64,000 bases of DNA. It comes from Hamadaea sp013361475 (GTDB taxonomy: Bacteria; Actinomycetota; Actinomycetes; Mycobacteriales; Micromonosporaceae). This document shows, piece by piece, positions 16,539-24,199 of this stretch. Below the pieces are notes generated by a model. It was not told the DNA's origin. It did no database searches and was given only the letters and a program-made list of their open reading frames with translations. Where the stretch lies: assembly GCF_040654195.1 (NCBI RefSeq), contig NZ_JBFAHM010000012.1, positions 186,001-250,000 on the forward strand, given 5' to 3'. The stretch's first letter is position 1; every line of letters starts with the position of its first letter. Position numbers and translations under genes: made by a program.

Positions 16539-17981
16539 TCAGTAGCTGTAGGACGACCGGTTGTGCAGATAGGTCTGGTACCACTTGGCGAACGGGGTGT
16601 CGGTCGACGGATAGTTCGGGATCGGCAGGCCGGTGCTGTCCTCGGCGAACCGTGCGACCCGCAGCATCGCCGACTCGCGCACGTCGTTCATCCAGGTCGT
16701 CTGCGGCACACCGCGGTCGGCGGTGATGGCGGCGAACGTGGTGTTCCACAGCAGAGTCTGGTACGCCTCCCGGTCCTGCCGATCGTCGTATTCGACGTCG
16801 ACCGCCATGATCTGCGGGTAGATGATGCGGTGCCACGAATCGTGGAAGAAGGGATTCAGGCTGTACTGGAGGGTCTGCGTCATCCCGCTCGGGAAGTAGT
16901 TCGACTCCACCTCGATCGTCTGGCCCTTGTCGTTGCTGGCCCAGGTGGTGGAGTACCCGGGGATGTTCGTCATCGTGCCCGCCGACCAAGTGACCTCACC
17001 CAGGCTGACGCGGGCGGTGCTTTCGATGTACAGGTCGGGGTTGGCGGGGTCCATGTGGATCTCGCTGACCGTCTTCGGCCCGGTCACCCGCAGCGACGGG
17101 AGTTGCCCGGCCATGAACGGCGTGCTGGGCAGATGCCACTTGAGCCGGCCGCTTACGTCCACATAGCCCAGGCGGTACCAGAGGGACGAGCGATGAGCTG
17201 ACTGATGCACCTCGACCAGGATGCCGGAGTCGGTCAGCGCGACGACCGGGTTCCGGCCGGTGTCGTAGCGGGCATGGGCCAGCCATTTGACGGTCCAGTC
17301 GCTCTGCACCTGCCCGGTCCAGTACCACAACGTGCCGTGCCCGGAGTCGTGGACCTCGACCACCTGCCCGGAGTCGTTGATGGTCACCGCAGGGTCCACG
17401 CCCCGGTCGCGCAGGTACGCCAGTCGTGACTCCACGCGGCCGGACAACACCGGGATGATCTTGCCGCGAAGGTCGTCCACCGTGTCGCCGGGTTTCGGCT
17501 GGGCGAGCCGGCTCGGCCCGAAGACGGTGGTCAGGTCGTCGACGAGGATGGAACTGCTGCCCTGTTCCGTGTTGAGATTGCTGTGGGTCGCGATCACGAG
17601 GGTGATGGGGGCGGCGTCCCGGTTCCGGTCCGACCACTTCTTGACGACGAGAAGCCAGTCGGTCAGCGCATTGGTCTTGGGATTGTCGCCGCCGTGATAA
17701 ACGGCGTCTCCCGGAGCGTCGTCGCCCACTTGGAACTGCCCGTGCACCAGGTGCACGTCCAGTTCGAGCTGGCGCACCTGGAGATCCAGCTGGGACCGGA
17801 GGTCTCCGCGGTCGCCGCCGGAGTAGCTGTTGTGGGTGGAGGCGAAGACCGCCTCCCGGAAGAGGGGATCACCGTCGCGGGGTGACGGGGCGTGCGGCGC
17901 GGCCGCGCCCGGCGCCGCGAGGGCGGGGCAAGCGGTCGCGGTGAGCACCGCCAGGACGAGCAGTCGCAGGACTGGACGCAA
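16539..17981 (-). CDS. Secreted PI-PLC-like phosphodiesterase with duplicated beta repeats
   Basis: 480 residues from TTG 17981, which has GGAGG six bases upstream and opens a good Sec signal peptide (MRPVLRLLVLAVLTATACPALA). A TTG at 18041 would add 20 residues without a ribosome site. The mature N-terminus has FASTHNSYSG, then QLELDVHLVHGQF and LVIATHSN, the X-box His and Asp region of PI-specific phospholipase C-like enzymes. Residues ~195-270 contain two ~50-residue copies of DSGxxVEVHxSxxxxLWYxxG, perhaps a lectin-like or propeller fragment inserted in the barrel. The last ~180 residues complete the enzyme (DVEYDDRQDREAYQTLLWN). It probably cleaves phosphoinositide or related lipids outside the cell. 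An AT-rich promoter-like stretch lies at 18036-18064. Confidence 0.75.
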   Translation of the reverse strand: MRPVLRLLVLAVLTATACPALAAPGAAAPHAPSPRDGDPLFREAVFASTHNSYSGGDRGDLRSQLDLQVRQLELDVHLVHGQFQVGDDAPGDAVYHGGDNPKTNALTDWLLVVKKWSDRNRDAAPITLVIATHSNLNTEQGSSSILVDDLTTVFGPSRLAQPKPGDTVDDLRGKIIPVLSGRVESRLAYLRDRGVDPAVTINDSGQVVEVHDSGHGTLWYWTGQVQSDWTVKWLAHARYDTGRNPVVALTDSGILVEVHQSAHRSSLWYRLGYVDVSGRLKWHLPSTPFMAGQLPSLRVTGPKTVSEIHMDPANPDLYIESTARVSLGEVTWSAGTMTNIPGYSTTWASNDKGQTIEVESNYFPSGMTQTLQYSLNPFFHDSWHRIIYPQIMAVDVEYDDRQDREAYQTLLWNTTFAAITADRGVPQTTWMNDVRESAMLRVARFAEDSTGLPIPNYPSTDTPFAKWYQTYLHNRSSYSY

Positions 17982-18064
17982 GAAGGACCTCCAGGTCGTC
18001 GATGGGCCGGCGACTGCGGGGGTCGTCACCAAATGCGACAATATCGTATTAATCGGTCAAACGA

Positions 18065-18781
18065 TCATCGACCCTCGGCGTCAGCAACGTCCATGGCGCC
18101 GGCGTCCGGTACGAACCGATAGCCCAGCCCCGGGTCCGTACGCAGATAACGCGGCCGGCTCGGGTCGGGCTCGAGTTTGCGGCGCAGATTGGCCATGTGC
18201 ACCCGGAGGTAGTTGGTCTCGGTGCTGTAGCGCGGTCCCCAGACCTCCTGGAGCAACTGCTGATGGGTGATCAGGCGGTCGGGGTTGCGGAGCAGCACTT
18301 CCAGCAGATGCCACTCGGTGGGCGTCAGCCGCACCTCAGTGCCGGCCGCGGTCGTGATCCGTTTCGCGGCCAGGTCGGCGGTGAACGCGGCCGTCGTGAC
18401 GACGGCGGGGGATTCGGCCGGCGTCGTACGCCGCATCGCCGCCCGGATGCGGGCCAGCAGCTCGCCCATGCCGAACGGCTTGGTGACGTAGTCGTCGGCT
18501 CCGGCGTCCAGCGCGTCGATCTTCGACTGCTCGGTGAGCCGGGCGGACAGCACCAGGATGGGCACGGCCGACCAGCCGCGGATCGCCTGCACGACGGCGA
18601 CGCCGTCGAGATCCGGCAGCCCGAGGTCGACGATCACGAGGTCGGGCGGACTGTGCTGGGCGGCGGCCAGCCCGGCGGCCCCGTCGGGGGCGACGGCGAC
18701 CTCGTAGCCGCGGGCCGACAACGCGATGCGCAGCGCCCGCAACAGCTGACGATCGTCGTCGACGACCAGCACCCGGCTCAC
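18065..18781 (-). CDS. kdpE: OmpR/KdpE-family response regulator
   Basis: 238 residues. Receiver domain: VVDDDRQL at the N-terminus, phospho-acceptor Asp in VIVDLGLPD, switch Thr/Ser in ILVLSAR and Lys in DDYVTKPFG. The DNA-binding winged helix spans ~135-228 (LTPTEWHLLEVLLRNPDRLITHQQLLQEVWG...YLRVHMANLRRKLE). These are KdpE-like signatures. The GTG start 18781 overlaps the sensor-kinase stop (GTGA). Instead of kdpABC, the operon carries a KimA-like K+ permease, so this pair probably controls that transporter. Tandem direct repeats upstream of the permease are the likely target. Confidence 0.85.
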   Translation of the reverse strand: MSRVLVVDDDRQLLRALRIALSARGYEVAVAPDGAAGLAAAQHSPPDLVIVDLGLPDLDGVAVVQAIRGWSAVPILVLSARLTEQSKIDALDAGADDYVTKPFGMGELLARIRAAMRRTTPAESPAVVTTAAFTADLAAKRITTAAGTEVRLTPTEWHLLEVLLRNPDRLITHQQLLQEVWGPRYSTETNYLRVHMANLRRKLEPDPSRPRYLRTDPGLGYRFVPDAGAMDVADAEGR

Positions 18782-20205
18782 GGAACGATTCCATCATCGA
18801 CGTGCGGAACACGGGCGAGCGGCAGGCTGACGGTCACCGTGAGACCGCCGCCGGAGGTATCGGAGGTGGTCAGCGCGCCGCCCATCGCCTCGGTGAAGCC
18901 ACGGGCGATCGCCAGGCCGAGGCCCAGCCCGCCGGTGGTGGTGCGGTCGCCGAGCCGCTGGAACGGGGCGAACACGCGATCGCGGTCGGCGGCGGGGATG
19001 CCCGGCCCGTGATCGATCACCCGCAGGGCGACCGTGTCGGCCGTCGCGTCGGCGGTGACGAGGATCGGCGTACCGGGTGGGCAGTGGAGCACGGCGTTGG
19101 CGACGAGGTTCGCCACGACCCGTTCGAGCAGCCCAGGGTCGGCGTACGCCAGCGGCAGGTCGTCCGCGACGTCGACGGTGACCGCGGCGAGCGGCCCCGG
19201 CTGGTGGAGGAGGGCAGAGGCGACGACCTCGTCGACGGCGGTCGGCCGGGCGTCGACGCTGAGCGCGCCCGCTTGGAGCCGGCTCATCGCGAGAAGGTTC
19301 TCGACGAGGTCGGCCATCCGATCGGCGGACTCCTCGATGGTCTCCAGCAGCTCGGCCTGCTCCCGGGGTCCGAGGTCCAAGTCGGGGTCGCGCAGGCTCG
19401 ATACGCCTGCCTTGATCCCGGCCAACGGCGTACGCAGATCGTGGCCGACCGCCGCGAGCAGGGCCGACCGCAGCCGGTCGATCTCGGCCAGCTCCCGGGC
19501 CTGGGCAGCCTCGGCGGCCAGGCGCTCGGCCTGCAGCACCCGGGCCGACGCGGCGGCGATGCGGCCGAGGAACCGGGGATCCGGAGCGAAGATCTCGGGA
19601 CCCTCGACGACCAGCTTCAGGCCGGTTCCGGCGGGCACCGTGAGCACCGGCCGACCGGTCAGGCCCCGGCCCGACTGCGCCACGACGTGCTCGACGCCGG
19701 ACGGATCGGTCTCGACGAGGGCAGCGGTGTCCATGCGCAGCGTCTGGCGTACCCGGGTCAGCAGAGAATCCGTGGACCCGGCGGCGACCGGCTCCGCGCT
19801 GATCCGCGCGAGCAGGGCCGCCTCGACCCCGGTACGCGCGGCGGCCGCCCGTTGCCGCGCGGCCAGGTCCATCGCGACGCTGACGGTGATGGCGACCGCG
19901 ACCGACACGAACAGGGTGATCACGTTGTCGCCGCTCGCGACGCGGAAGGTGTGGTAGGGCGGCACGAAGAAGAAGTTGATCAACAGGTTGGCGGCGACCG
20001 CCGCCGCGAGCGACACGGCCAGGCCTCCGGCGATGGCGGTGATCACGACGGCTACCAGGTACAGCAGGATGACGCTGGCCAGCGAGACGTGACCGCGTAG
20101 CGGCAGGAGGATGCCCGTCAGGGCGACCAGGCAGACGAGCGCCACCAGTGCGCCGGTCCGCACCCGGCGAGCAGCCGGGTGCGGACCGGTCGGCGCGTCA
20201 CTCAT
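18778..20205 (-). CDS. kdpD: KdpD-type sensor kinase lacking the N-terminal KdpD/USP domains
   Basis: 475 residues from ATG 20205; TTG 20214 and GTG 20208 are also in frame. Full KdpD is ~850-900 residues. Here the cytosolic KdpD P-loop and USP domains are absent and the protein begins at the four-helix DUF4118 membrane block (ALVALVCLVALTGILL to the NLLINFFFVPPYHTF signature, ~18-110). A GAF-like segment, HisKA with VGHDLRTPLAG (His near 260) and a HATPase domain with NLVANAV and GGLGLGLAIA follow. It should autophosphorylate and pass phosphate to the adjacent KdpE. Without the N-terminal domains it should not bind c-di-AMP at the USP domain or respond in the same way as enteric KdpD. It starts 10 bases after the permease gene. 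Confidence 0.83.
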   Translation of the reverse strand: MSDAPTGPHPAARRVRTGALVALVCLVALTGILLPLRGHVSLASVILLYLVAVVITAIAGGLAVSLAAAVAANLLINFFFVPPYHTFRVASGDNVITLFVSVAVAITVSVAMDLAARQRAAAARTGVEAALLARISAEPVAAGSTDSLLTRVRQTLRMDTAALVETDPSGVEHVVAQSGRGLTGRPVLTVPAGTGLKLVVEGPEIFAPDPRFLGRIAAASARVLQAERLAAEAAQARELAEIDRLRSALLAAVGHDLRTPLAGIKAGVSSLRDPDLDLGPREQAELLETIEESADRMADLVENLLAMSRLQAGALSVDARPTAVDEVVASALLHQPGPLAAVTVDVADDLPLAYADPGLLERVVANLVANAVLHCPPGTPILVTADATADTVALRVIDHGPGIPAADRDRVFAPFQRLGDRTTTGGLGLGLAIARGFTEAMGGALTTSDTSGGGLTVTVSLPLARVPHVDDGIVP

Positions 20206-20215
20206 CACCGTCAAG

Positions 20216-22195
20216 TTAGCTCGTACGCCCGGCCTGGGCCGGGAGCTCGGCCGGGATCGGCGTCGGCGTGCCGGTCGAGGCGAGCTGCCAGGGCACGCTC
20301 GTGACCATCACGCCACGCTTGTAGAGCAGCCGGGCCTTGAGCCGGAGCGCGGACTGGTTGTGCAGCAGATGCTCCCACCAATGGCCGACGACGTACTCGG
20401 GGATGTAGATGGAGATGAGGTCCTGCGGGTACTCGGCGTGCAGGCGCGCGATGAAACTCAGCACCGAGCCGGTGATGTCGCGATAGGGGGACTCCACGAC
20501 GGTCAGGGGCACCGGGATGTCGTGGACCTCCCACTCGTTCTGCAGCTGGCGCACCTCGTCCGGGGTGATCGCCACCGTCAGCGCGGTCAGCGTGTCCGGC
20601 CGGGTCGCGCGGGCGAAACCCAAAGCGCGGATGGTGGGCCGGTGCAGGCGCGAGACCAGCACGACCGCGTGGATGCGCGGCGGCAAGACCATGCCGCCCG
20701 GCTCCGGCGTCAGCTCGGTCGCCACCCGGTCATAGTGCCGCCGGATCGCCCGCATCATCGTGAACAGCACCGGGATCGCGATGACCACGAGGTACGCCCC
20801 GTGCGTGAACTTGGTGACGGTCACGATGACCAGCACGAGACCGGTGAAGCACGCGCCGACCGCGTTGATCGCCTTCGAACGGTGCATCCGCCGTCGCTCG
20901 ATCGGATCGCGCTCGGTCCGCAGCAACCGGTTCCAATGTCGCACCATCCCGGCCTGGGACAGGGTGAACGAGGTGAACACGCCGAGGATGTAGAGCTGGA
21001 TCAGGCTCGTGACCGACCCCTTGTACGCGTAGATCAGCGCCCCGGCGACGACGGCCAGCAGGATGATCCCGTTCGAGTACGCCAGCCGGTCCCCGCGCGT
21101 ATGCAGCTGCCGGGGCAGGTAGCGGTGCTCGGCGAGGATGGAGCCGAGCAGCGGGAACCCGTTGAACGCGGTGTTGGCCGCGAGGATCAGGATCAGCGCG
21201 GTCGCGGCCTGGATGTAGAAGAACCCGATCGAGCTGGACCCGCCGAACACGGCCGAGGCGAGCTGCGCGATGACGGTCCGCTGCGCCTCGGTGGTGCAGT
21301 CGCCCGGATAGCCGACCAGGTCACAGGTGTTCTCGACATAGTGGACTTTCGAGATCATCGCCAGCGCGGTGATGCCGCCGAACATGACGATCGACAGCAG
21401 GCCCATGGCGGCCATCGTCCGGGCGGCGTTGTCGCCCTTGGGCGGCTTGAACGCCGGTACGCCGTTGGAGATCGCCTCGGCTCCGGTCAGCGCGGTGCAC
21501 CCCGACGAGAAGGCCCGCAACGCCAGGAACAGCAGCGCCAGACCGGACAGCCCGGTGTGCCCCGGCTCGGGAACGACCCCGAACGCCGCGCTCTCCGCCA
21601 CCGGCGCGTCGCCGAAGGCCATTCGGACGAAGCCGGTCACGATCATGATGAGGACGCCGGCGACGAACATGTACGTCGGCACGGCGAAGATGCGGCCGGA
21701 CTCCTTGACCCCGCGCAGGTTCATCGCCATGAGCACGGCGACGAACACCAGGTTGACCGGCACCCGCCACGGGTTGAGCGCCGGGAACGCCGAGATGATG
21801 TTGTCCACGCCCGCCGCCACCGAGACGGCCACGGTCATGACGTAGTCGACCAGCAACGCGGCGGCCACGACGAGACCGGCCGACGGCCCCAGATTCGTGC
21901 TGGCCACCTCGTAGGAGCCGCCGCCACTGGGGTAGGCCCGCACCACCTGCCGGTACGACAGCACGACGACGGCGAGCAGCACGACGACGCCCAGCCCCAC
22001 CCAGGGCGCCAGATACAGGTACGCCAACCCGCCCAGCGTCAGGACCAGCAGGATCTCCTGGGTGGCGTACGCGACGGAGGACAGGGGGTCGCTGGCGAAG
22101 ACCGGCAGCGCGATCCGCTTGGAGAGCAGCTGCTCGCCGAGCCGGTCGCTACGCAGGGGACGGCCCACCACCAGGCGCTTGAATATCTCGAACAC
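20216..22195 (-). CDS. kimA: KimA-like potassium/proton symporter of the APC superfamily
   Basis: 659 residues, near the ~610-670 of KimA-type proteins. It has about 12 membrane helices beginning PVFASDPLSSVAYATQEILL, with AYPSGGGSYEVAS and GAEAISNGVPAFKPPKGDNA, both typical of this group. A ~170-residue cytosolic C-terminal domain follows (VLPPRIHAVVLVSRLHRPT..., IYIPEYVVGHWWEHLLHNQSALRLK). KimA homologues import K+ with H+. Linkage to KdpDE supports a K+ role over amino-acid transport. The GTG start 22195 has GGAGG 15 bases away. The 91-base upstream gap carries a tandem repeat (22232-22283) and is too short for a ydaO-type c-di-AMP riboswitch. Confidence 0.8.
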   Translation of the reverse strand: MFEIFKRLVVGRPLRSDRLGEQLLSKRIALPVFASDPLSSVAYATQEILLVLTLGGLAYLYLAPWVGLGVVVLLAVVVLSYRQVVRAYPSGGGSYEVASTNLGPSAGLVVAAALLVDYVMTVAVSVAAGVDNIISAFPALNPWRVPVNLVFVAVLMAMNLRGVKESGRIFAVPTYMFVAGVLIMIVTGFVRMAFGDAPVAESAAFGVVPEPGHTGLSGLALLFLALRAFSSGCTALTGAEAISNGVPAFKPPKGDNAARTMAAMGLLSIVMFGGITALAMISKVHYVENTCDLVGYPGDCTTEAQRTVIAQLASAVFGGSSSIGFFYIQAATALILILAANTAFNGFPLLGSILAEHRYLPRQLHTRGDRLAYSNGIILLAVVAGALIYAYKGSVTSLIQLYILGVFTSFTLSQAGMVRHWNRLLRTERDPIERRRMHRSKAINAVGACFTGLVLVIVTVTKFTHGAYLVVIAIPVLFTMMRAIRRHYDRVATELTPEPGGMVLPPRIHAVVLVSRLHRPTIRALGFARATRPDTLTALTVAITPDEVRQLQNEWEVHDIPVPLTVVESPYRDITGSVLSFIARLHAEYPQDLISIYIPEYVVGHWWEHLLHNQSALRLKARLLYKRGVMVTSVPWQLASTGTPTPIPAELPAQAGRTS

Positions 22196-22231
22196 GACCC
22201 CAGTGAAGGTCCTCCGGGGCGCGGAAGCGGT

Positions 22232-22283
22232 GATCTTGACGAGTTCTTAACGGCTCGGTGGCCGATCTTGACGCCGCGTTAGC
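22232..22283 (-). promoter_or_regulatory. Tandem direct-repeat operator candidate (KdpE target) before the K+ permease
   Basis: GATCTTGACG occurs at 22232-22241 and 22264-22273, exactly 32 bp (three helical turns) apart. On the minus strand each copy extends to CG(T/C)TAA-N5-CGTCAAGATC. Within the first copy, TTAAG and TCAAG are 11 bp apart, the spacing of OmpR-family half-sites. It lies 37-88 bases before the permease start. Confidence 0.5.
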
Positions 22284-22286
22284 GCG

Positions 22287-22802
22287 TCACTCCGTCCCGA
22301 GGAGGTGGAACAGCACGTGGTCCTGCCAGCTGCCGGCGATCTTCAGATACGACGGAGCCACCCCGAACGGCCGGAACCCGTTCCGCAACAGCACCTGCTG
22401 CGACGCCGTGTTGTGCAGGAGCGTCTCCGCCTGAAGCCGGTGCAGACCGAGATCGCCGAAGGCGAGGGCGACCGCATCGGCGACCGCCCTCGTGGCGAAT
22501 CCCCGGCCCTGGTGCGCCGAGCTGACCCAGTAGCCGATGGCGGCCGACTGCAACGCGCCCCGGGTGATCCCGTTGAGGTTCAGCCGGCCGATCACCTCGT
22601 CCCCGTCCAGGATGACGAGCGGAACCATGGTGCCTTGCGCGTACGCGGCAAGGGACGTTTCGAGGACCGTGCGCTGGTTCTCCAGCGTGAACCACGCGTC
22701 CTCGCGTGTCGGCTCCCAGGGCGCGAGGGCCTCCCGGTTCGCCTGGAGCAACGCGGTCACGGCGGGGGCATCGTCGACGGTGGCGACACGGGTGACCGGC
22801 AT
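22287..22802 (-). CDS. RimJ/RimL-type GNAT acetyltransferase
   Basis: 171 residues from ATG 22802, with AGGAG nine bases upstream. Motifs follow the ribosomal-protein N-acetyltransferase pattern: RVATVDDAPAVTALLQANRE, WFTLENQ, GYWVSSAHQGRGFATRAVADAVALAFGDLGLHRLQAETLLHNTASQQVLLRNGFRPFG. The QGRGFA segment is the acetyl-CoA pyrophosphate loop. It probably acetylates the alpha-amino group of a protein or a small amine. It sits upstream of the K+ permease on the same strand with a 91-base gap and need not be co-regulated. Confidence 0.85.
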   Translation of the reverse strand: MPVTRVATVDDAPAVTALLQANREALAPWEPTREDAWFTLENQRTVLETSLAAYAQGTMVPLVILDGDEVIGRLNLNGITRGALQSAAIGYWVSSAHQGRGFATRAVADAVALAFGDLGLHRLQAETLLHNTASQQVLLRNGFRPFGVAPSYLKIAGSWQDHVLFHLLGTE

Positions 22803-22899
22803 GGCGAGAACTCCTCTTCGACGGGCAGAGTGGCGATCCGAGCGGCGCAGACCATACCGTGGCCGCGCGCCCAAGATCACCACTGTAGCGGCGTCGGGA

Positions 22900-24090
22900 T
22901 CAGAAGGCTCCGGCGGTGACCGCGATGGCCATCCGGTTTCCGGCGTACTCGGTCACCGTCCACAGCTCGTCGGTGCTGCCGCGGTAGGTCAGATCCTCGT
23001 TGCCGATCGGCAGGGAGTCGTAGTTCATCACCACCGATCCACCGGGTGACCAGGTCGCGAGGTCGCCTTCGTTGCTCGCGCCGTCGCTGGTGGACAGGAA
23101 GTACCTGCCGTTGAGGCTCAGCGCGCCCTGCATCGAGGTGACGTCGACCCGGTACGCCCAGCTCGCCGTCGCGTCGGTGGTGGAACCGCTGTCGTAGGCC
23201 AGTTCGCGGTCGGTGTAGTCGATGTTCCACCGCACGAGGCGGGTGCCGTCGCCGGGGTACGCGTACTCGCCGACCAGGATGCTGTCCGGAGCGGTGGTGC
23301 GGTCCAGTGAGACGAACGAGAACGTCAGCGAGGCCGAACCGACCTGGTCGTACGCCAACGCCTGCGGCAGGACGTACTTGTACCCGTAGGCCTGGTAGCT
23401 GCCGTCGGACTGGCGTCCGCACGCGGTGGAGCTGGACGTCGAGGTCTGCCACAGGTGGTTCAGGTCGAAGACCCGCAGCCCTTTCGAGGTGTCGGCGATG
23501 TAGAGGTAGTGGCCGTACCAGAAGATGCCGCCCGCGTGCACGTTGATCGCCCGGTAGCTGTGTACGCCACCGGAGGTGTAGGGCTCGACGAGCAGCACGT
23601 GGCGATACTTCGGGGTCAGCGGGTCGGTGCGGTTCACGAAGCTGACGCGTACGCCTTTCTCCCCGTCGACGCCGGTGGAGTACCAGCTGACGAGCACCGC
23701 CTTGCGATCCTCGTAGAGCCCGTCGGCGTACGCGTCGGAGCTGGTCGTGATCCCTTGGGGGGTCCACTCGGCGGTGCCGTCGTCGCCGCTGTCGAAGTGG
23801 AATCCGGCGGCGAAGTTCGTGACGAGCCCGGCGCCTTCGCTCGCGGTGATCCGGGTGGCGGTGCGGTTGGCGTCGTCGAGGACGTGCTGGACGGTGACGT
23901 TCGGCAGGGCGGCGTCCAGTCCGGCGATGGCGGTCGCGTACGCGCCGGCGCGGCGGCGGAGCTTGAACGCCGTCCGGTCGATGGAGGCGGGGGCGGCGGC
24001 GGCCGAGCCGGGCACGATCAGGGCTCCGGCGGCGGCGGCGATCGGGGCGGCCATCAGTCCGTTGAGGACCGATCGGCGAGAGATCAACAT
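22900..24090 (-). CDS. Tat-exported protein of unknown function, possible beta-propeller
   Basis: 396 residues from ATG 24090, which gives the compact Tat signal MLISRRSVLNGLMAAPIAAAAGALIV; GTG 24123 would add 11 residues. No Shine-Dalgarno site is visible at either. After the signal come repeated ~50-residue blocks with small, aromatic and Asp residues (YGHYLYIADTSKGLRVFDLNHLW, DSILVGEYAYPGDGTRLVRWNIDY, GRYFLSTSDGASNEGDLATWSP, NEDLTYRGSTDELWTVTEYAGNR). These look like blades of a secreted propeller. No catalytic motif is recognised. It stands divergent from the GH43-ricin gene, with which it shares a 109-base promoter region, and may act on the same extracellular substrate. Confidence 0.6.
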   Translation of the reverse strand: MLISRRSVLNGLMAAPIAAAAGALIVPGSAAAAPASIDRTAFKLRRRAGAYATAIAGLDAALPNVTVQHVLDDANRTATRITASEGAGLVTNFAAGFHFDSGDDGTAEWTPQGITTSSDAYADGLYEDRKAVLVSWYSTGVDGEKGVRVSFVNRTDPLTPKYRHVLLVEPYTSGGVHSYRAINVHAGGIFWYGHYLYIADTSKGLRVFDLNHLWQTSTSSSTACGRQSDGSYQAYGYKYVLPQALAYDQVGSASLTFSFVSLDRTTAPDSILVGEYAYPGDGTRLVRWNIDYTDRELAYDSGSTTDATASWAYRVDVTSMQGALSLNGRYFLSTSDGASNEGDLATWSPGGSVVMNYDSLPIGNEDLTYRGSTDELWTVTEYAGNRMAIAVTAGAF

Positions 24091-24170
24091 TGAAGCACTG
24101 TAGTGGATCAATGGATGGCGCACCAGAGTGTCGCGGCCATGAGCCGGCCGTGCCAGGATGGAGGCAATAA

Positions 24171-24185
24171 ATCGATATCAATCTT
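24171..24185 (+). promoter_or_regulatory. AT-rich ATCGATAT-centred element before the GH43-ricin gene
   Basis: An AT-rich island (AATCGATATCAATCT) stands out in GC-rich DNA just before the ribosome site AGGGAGAA of the GH43-ricin gene. The core ATCGAT is palindromic. It may be a -10 region or a sugar-regulator site; there is no further support. Confidence 0.25.
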
Positions 24186-24199
24186 AGGGAGAAGTGTCG

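Noticed and set aside
19034..19957. 307-codon plus-strand frame opposite kdpD
   Set aside because: Ser/Ala/Arg-rich shadow without motifs.
20111..22282. 723-codon plus-strand frame opposite the K+ permease
   Set aside because: His/Arg/Gln/Asp-rich shadow of the transmembrane gene on the other strand.
22196..22286. ydaO-type c-di-AMP riboswitch before the KimA-like gene
   Set aside because: Only 91 bases are available and there are no matching stems; direct repeats suit a protein operator better.
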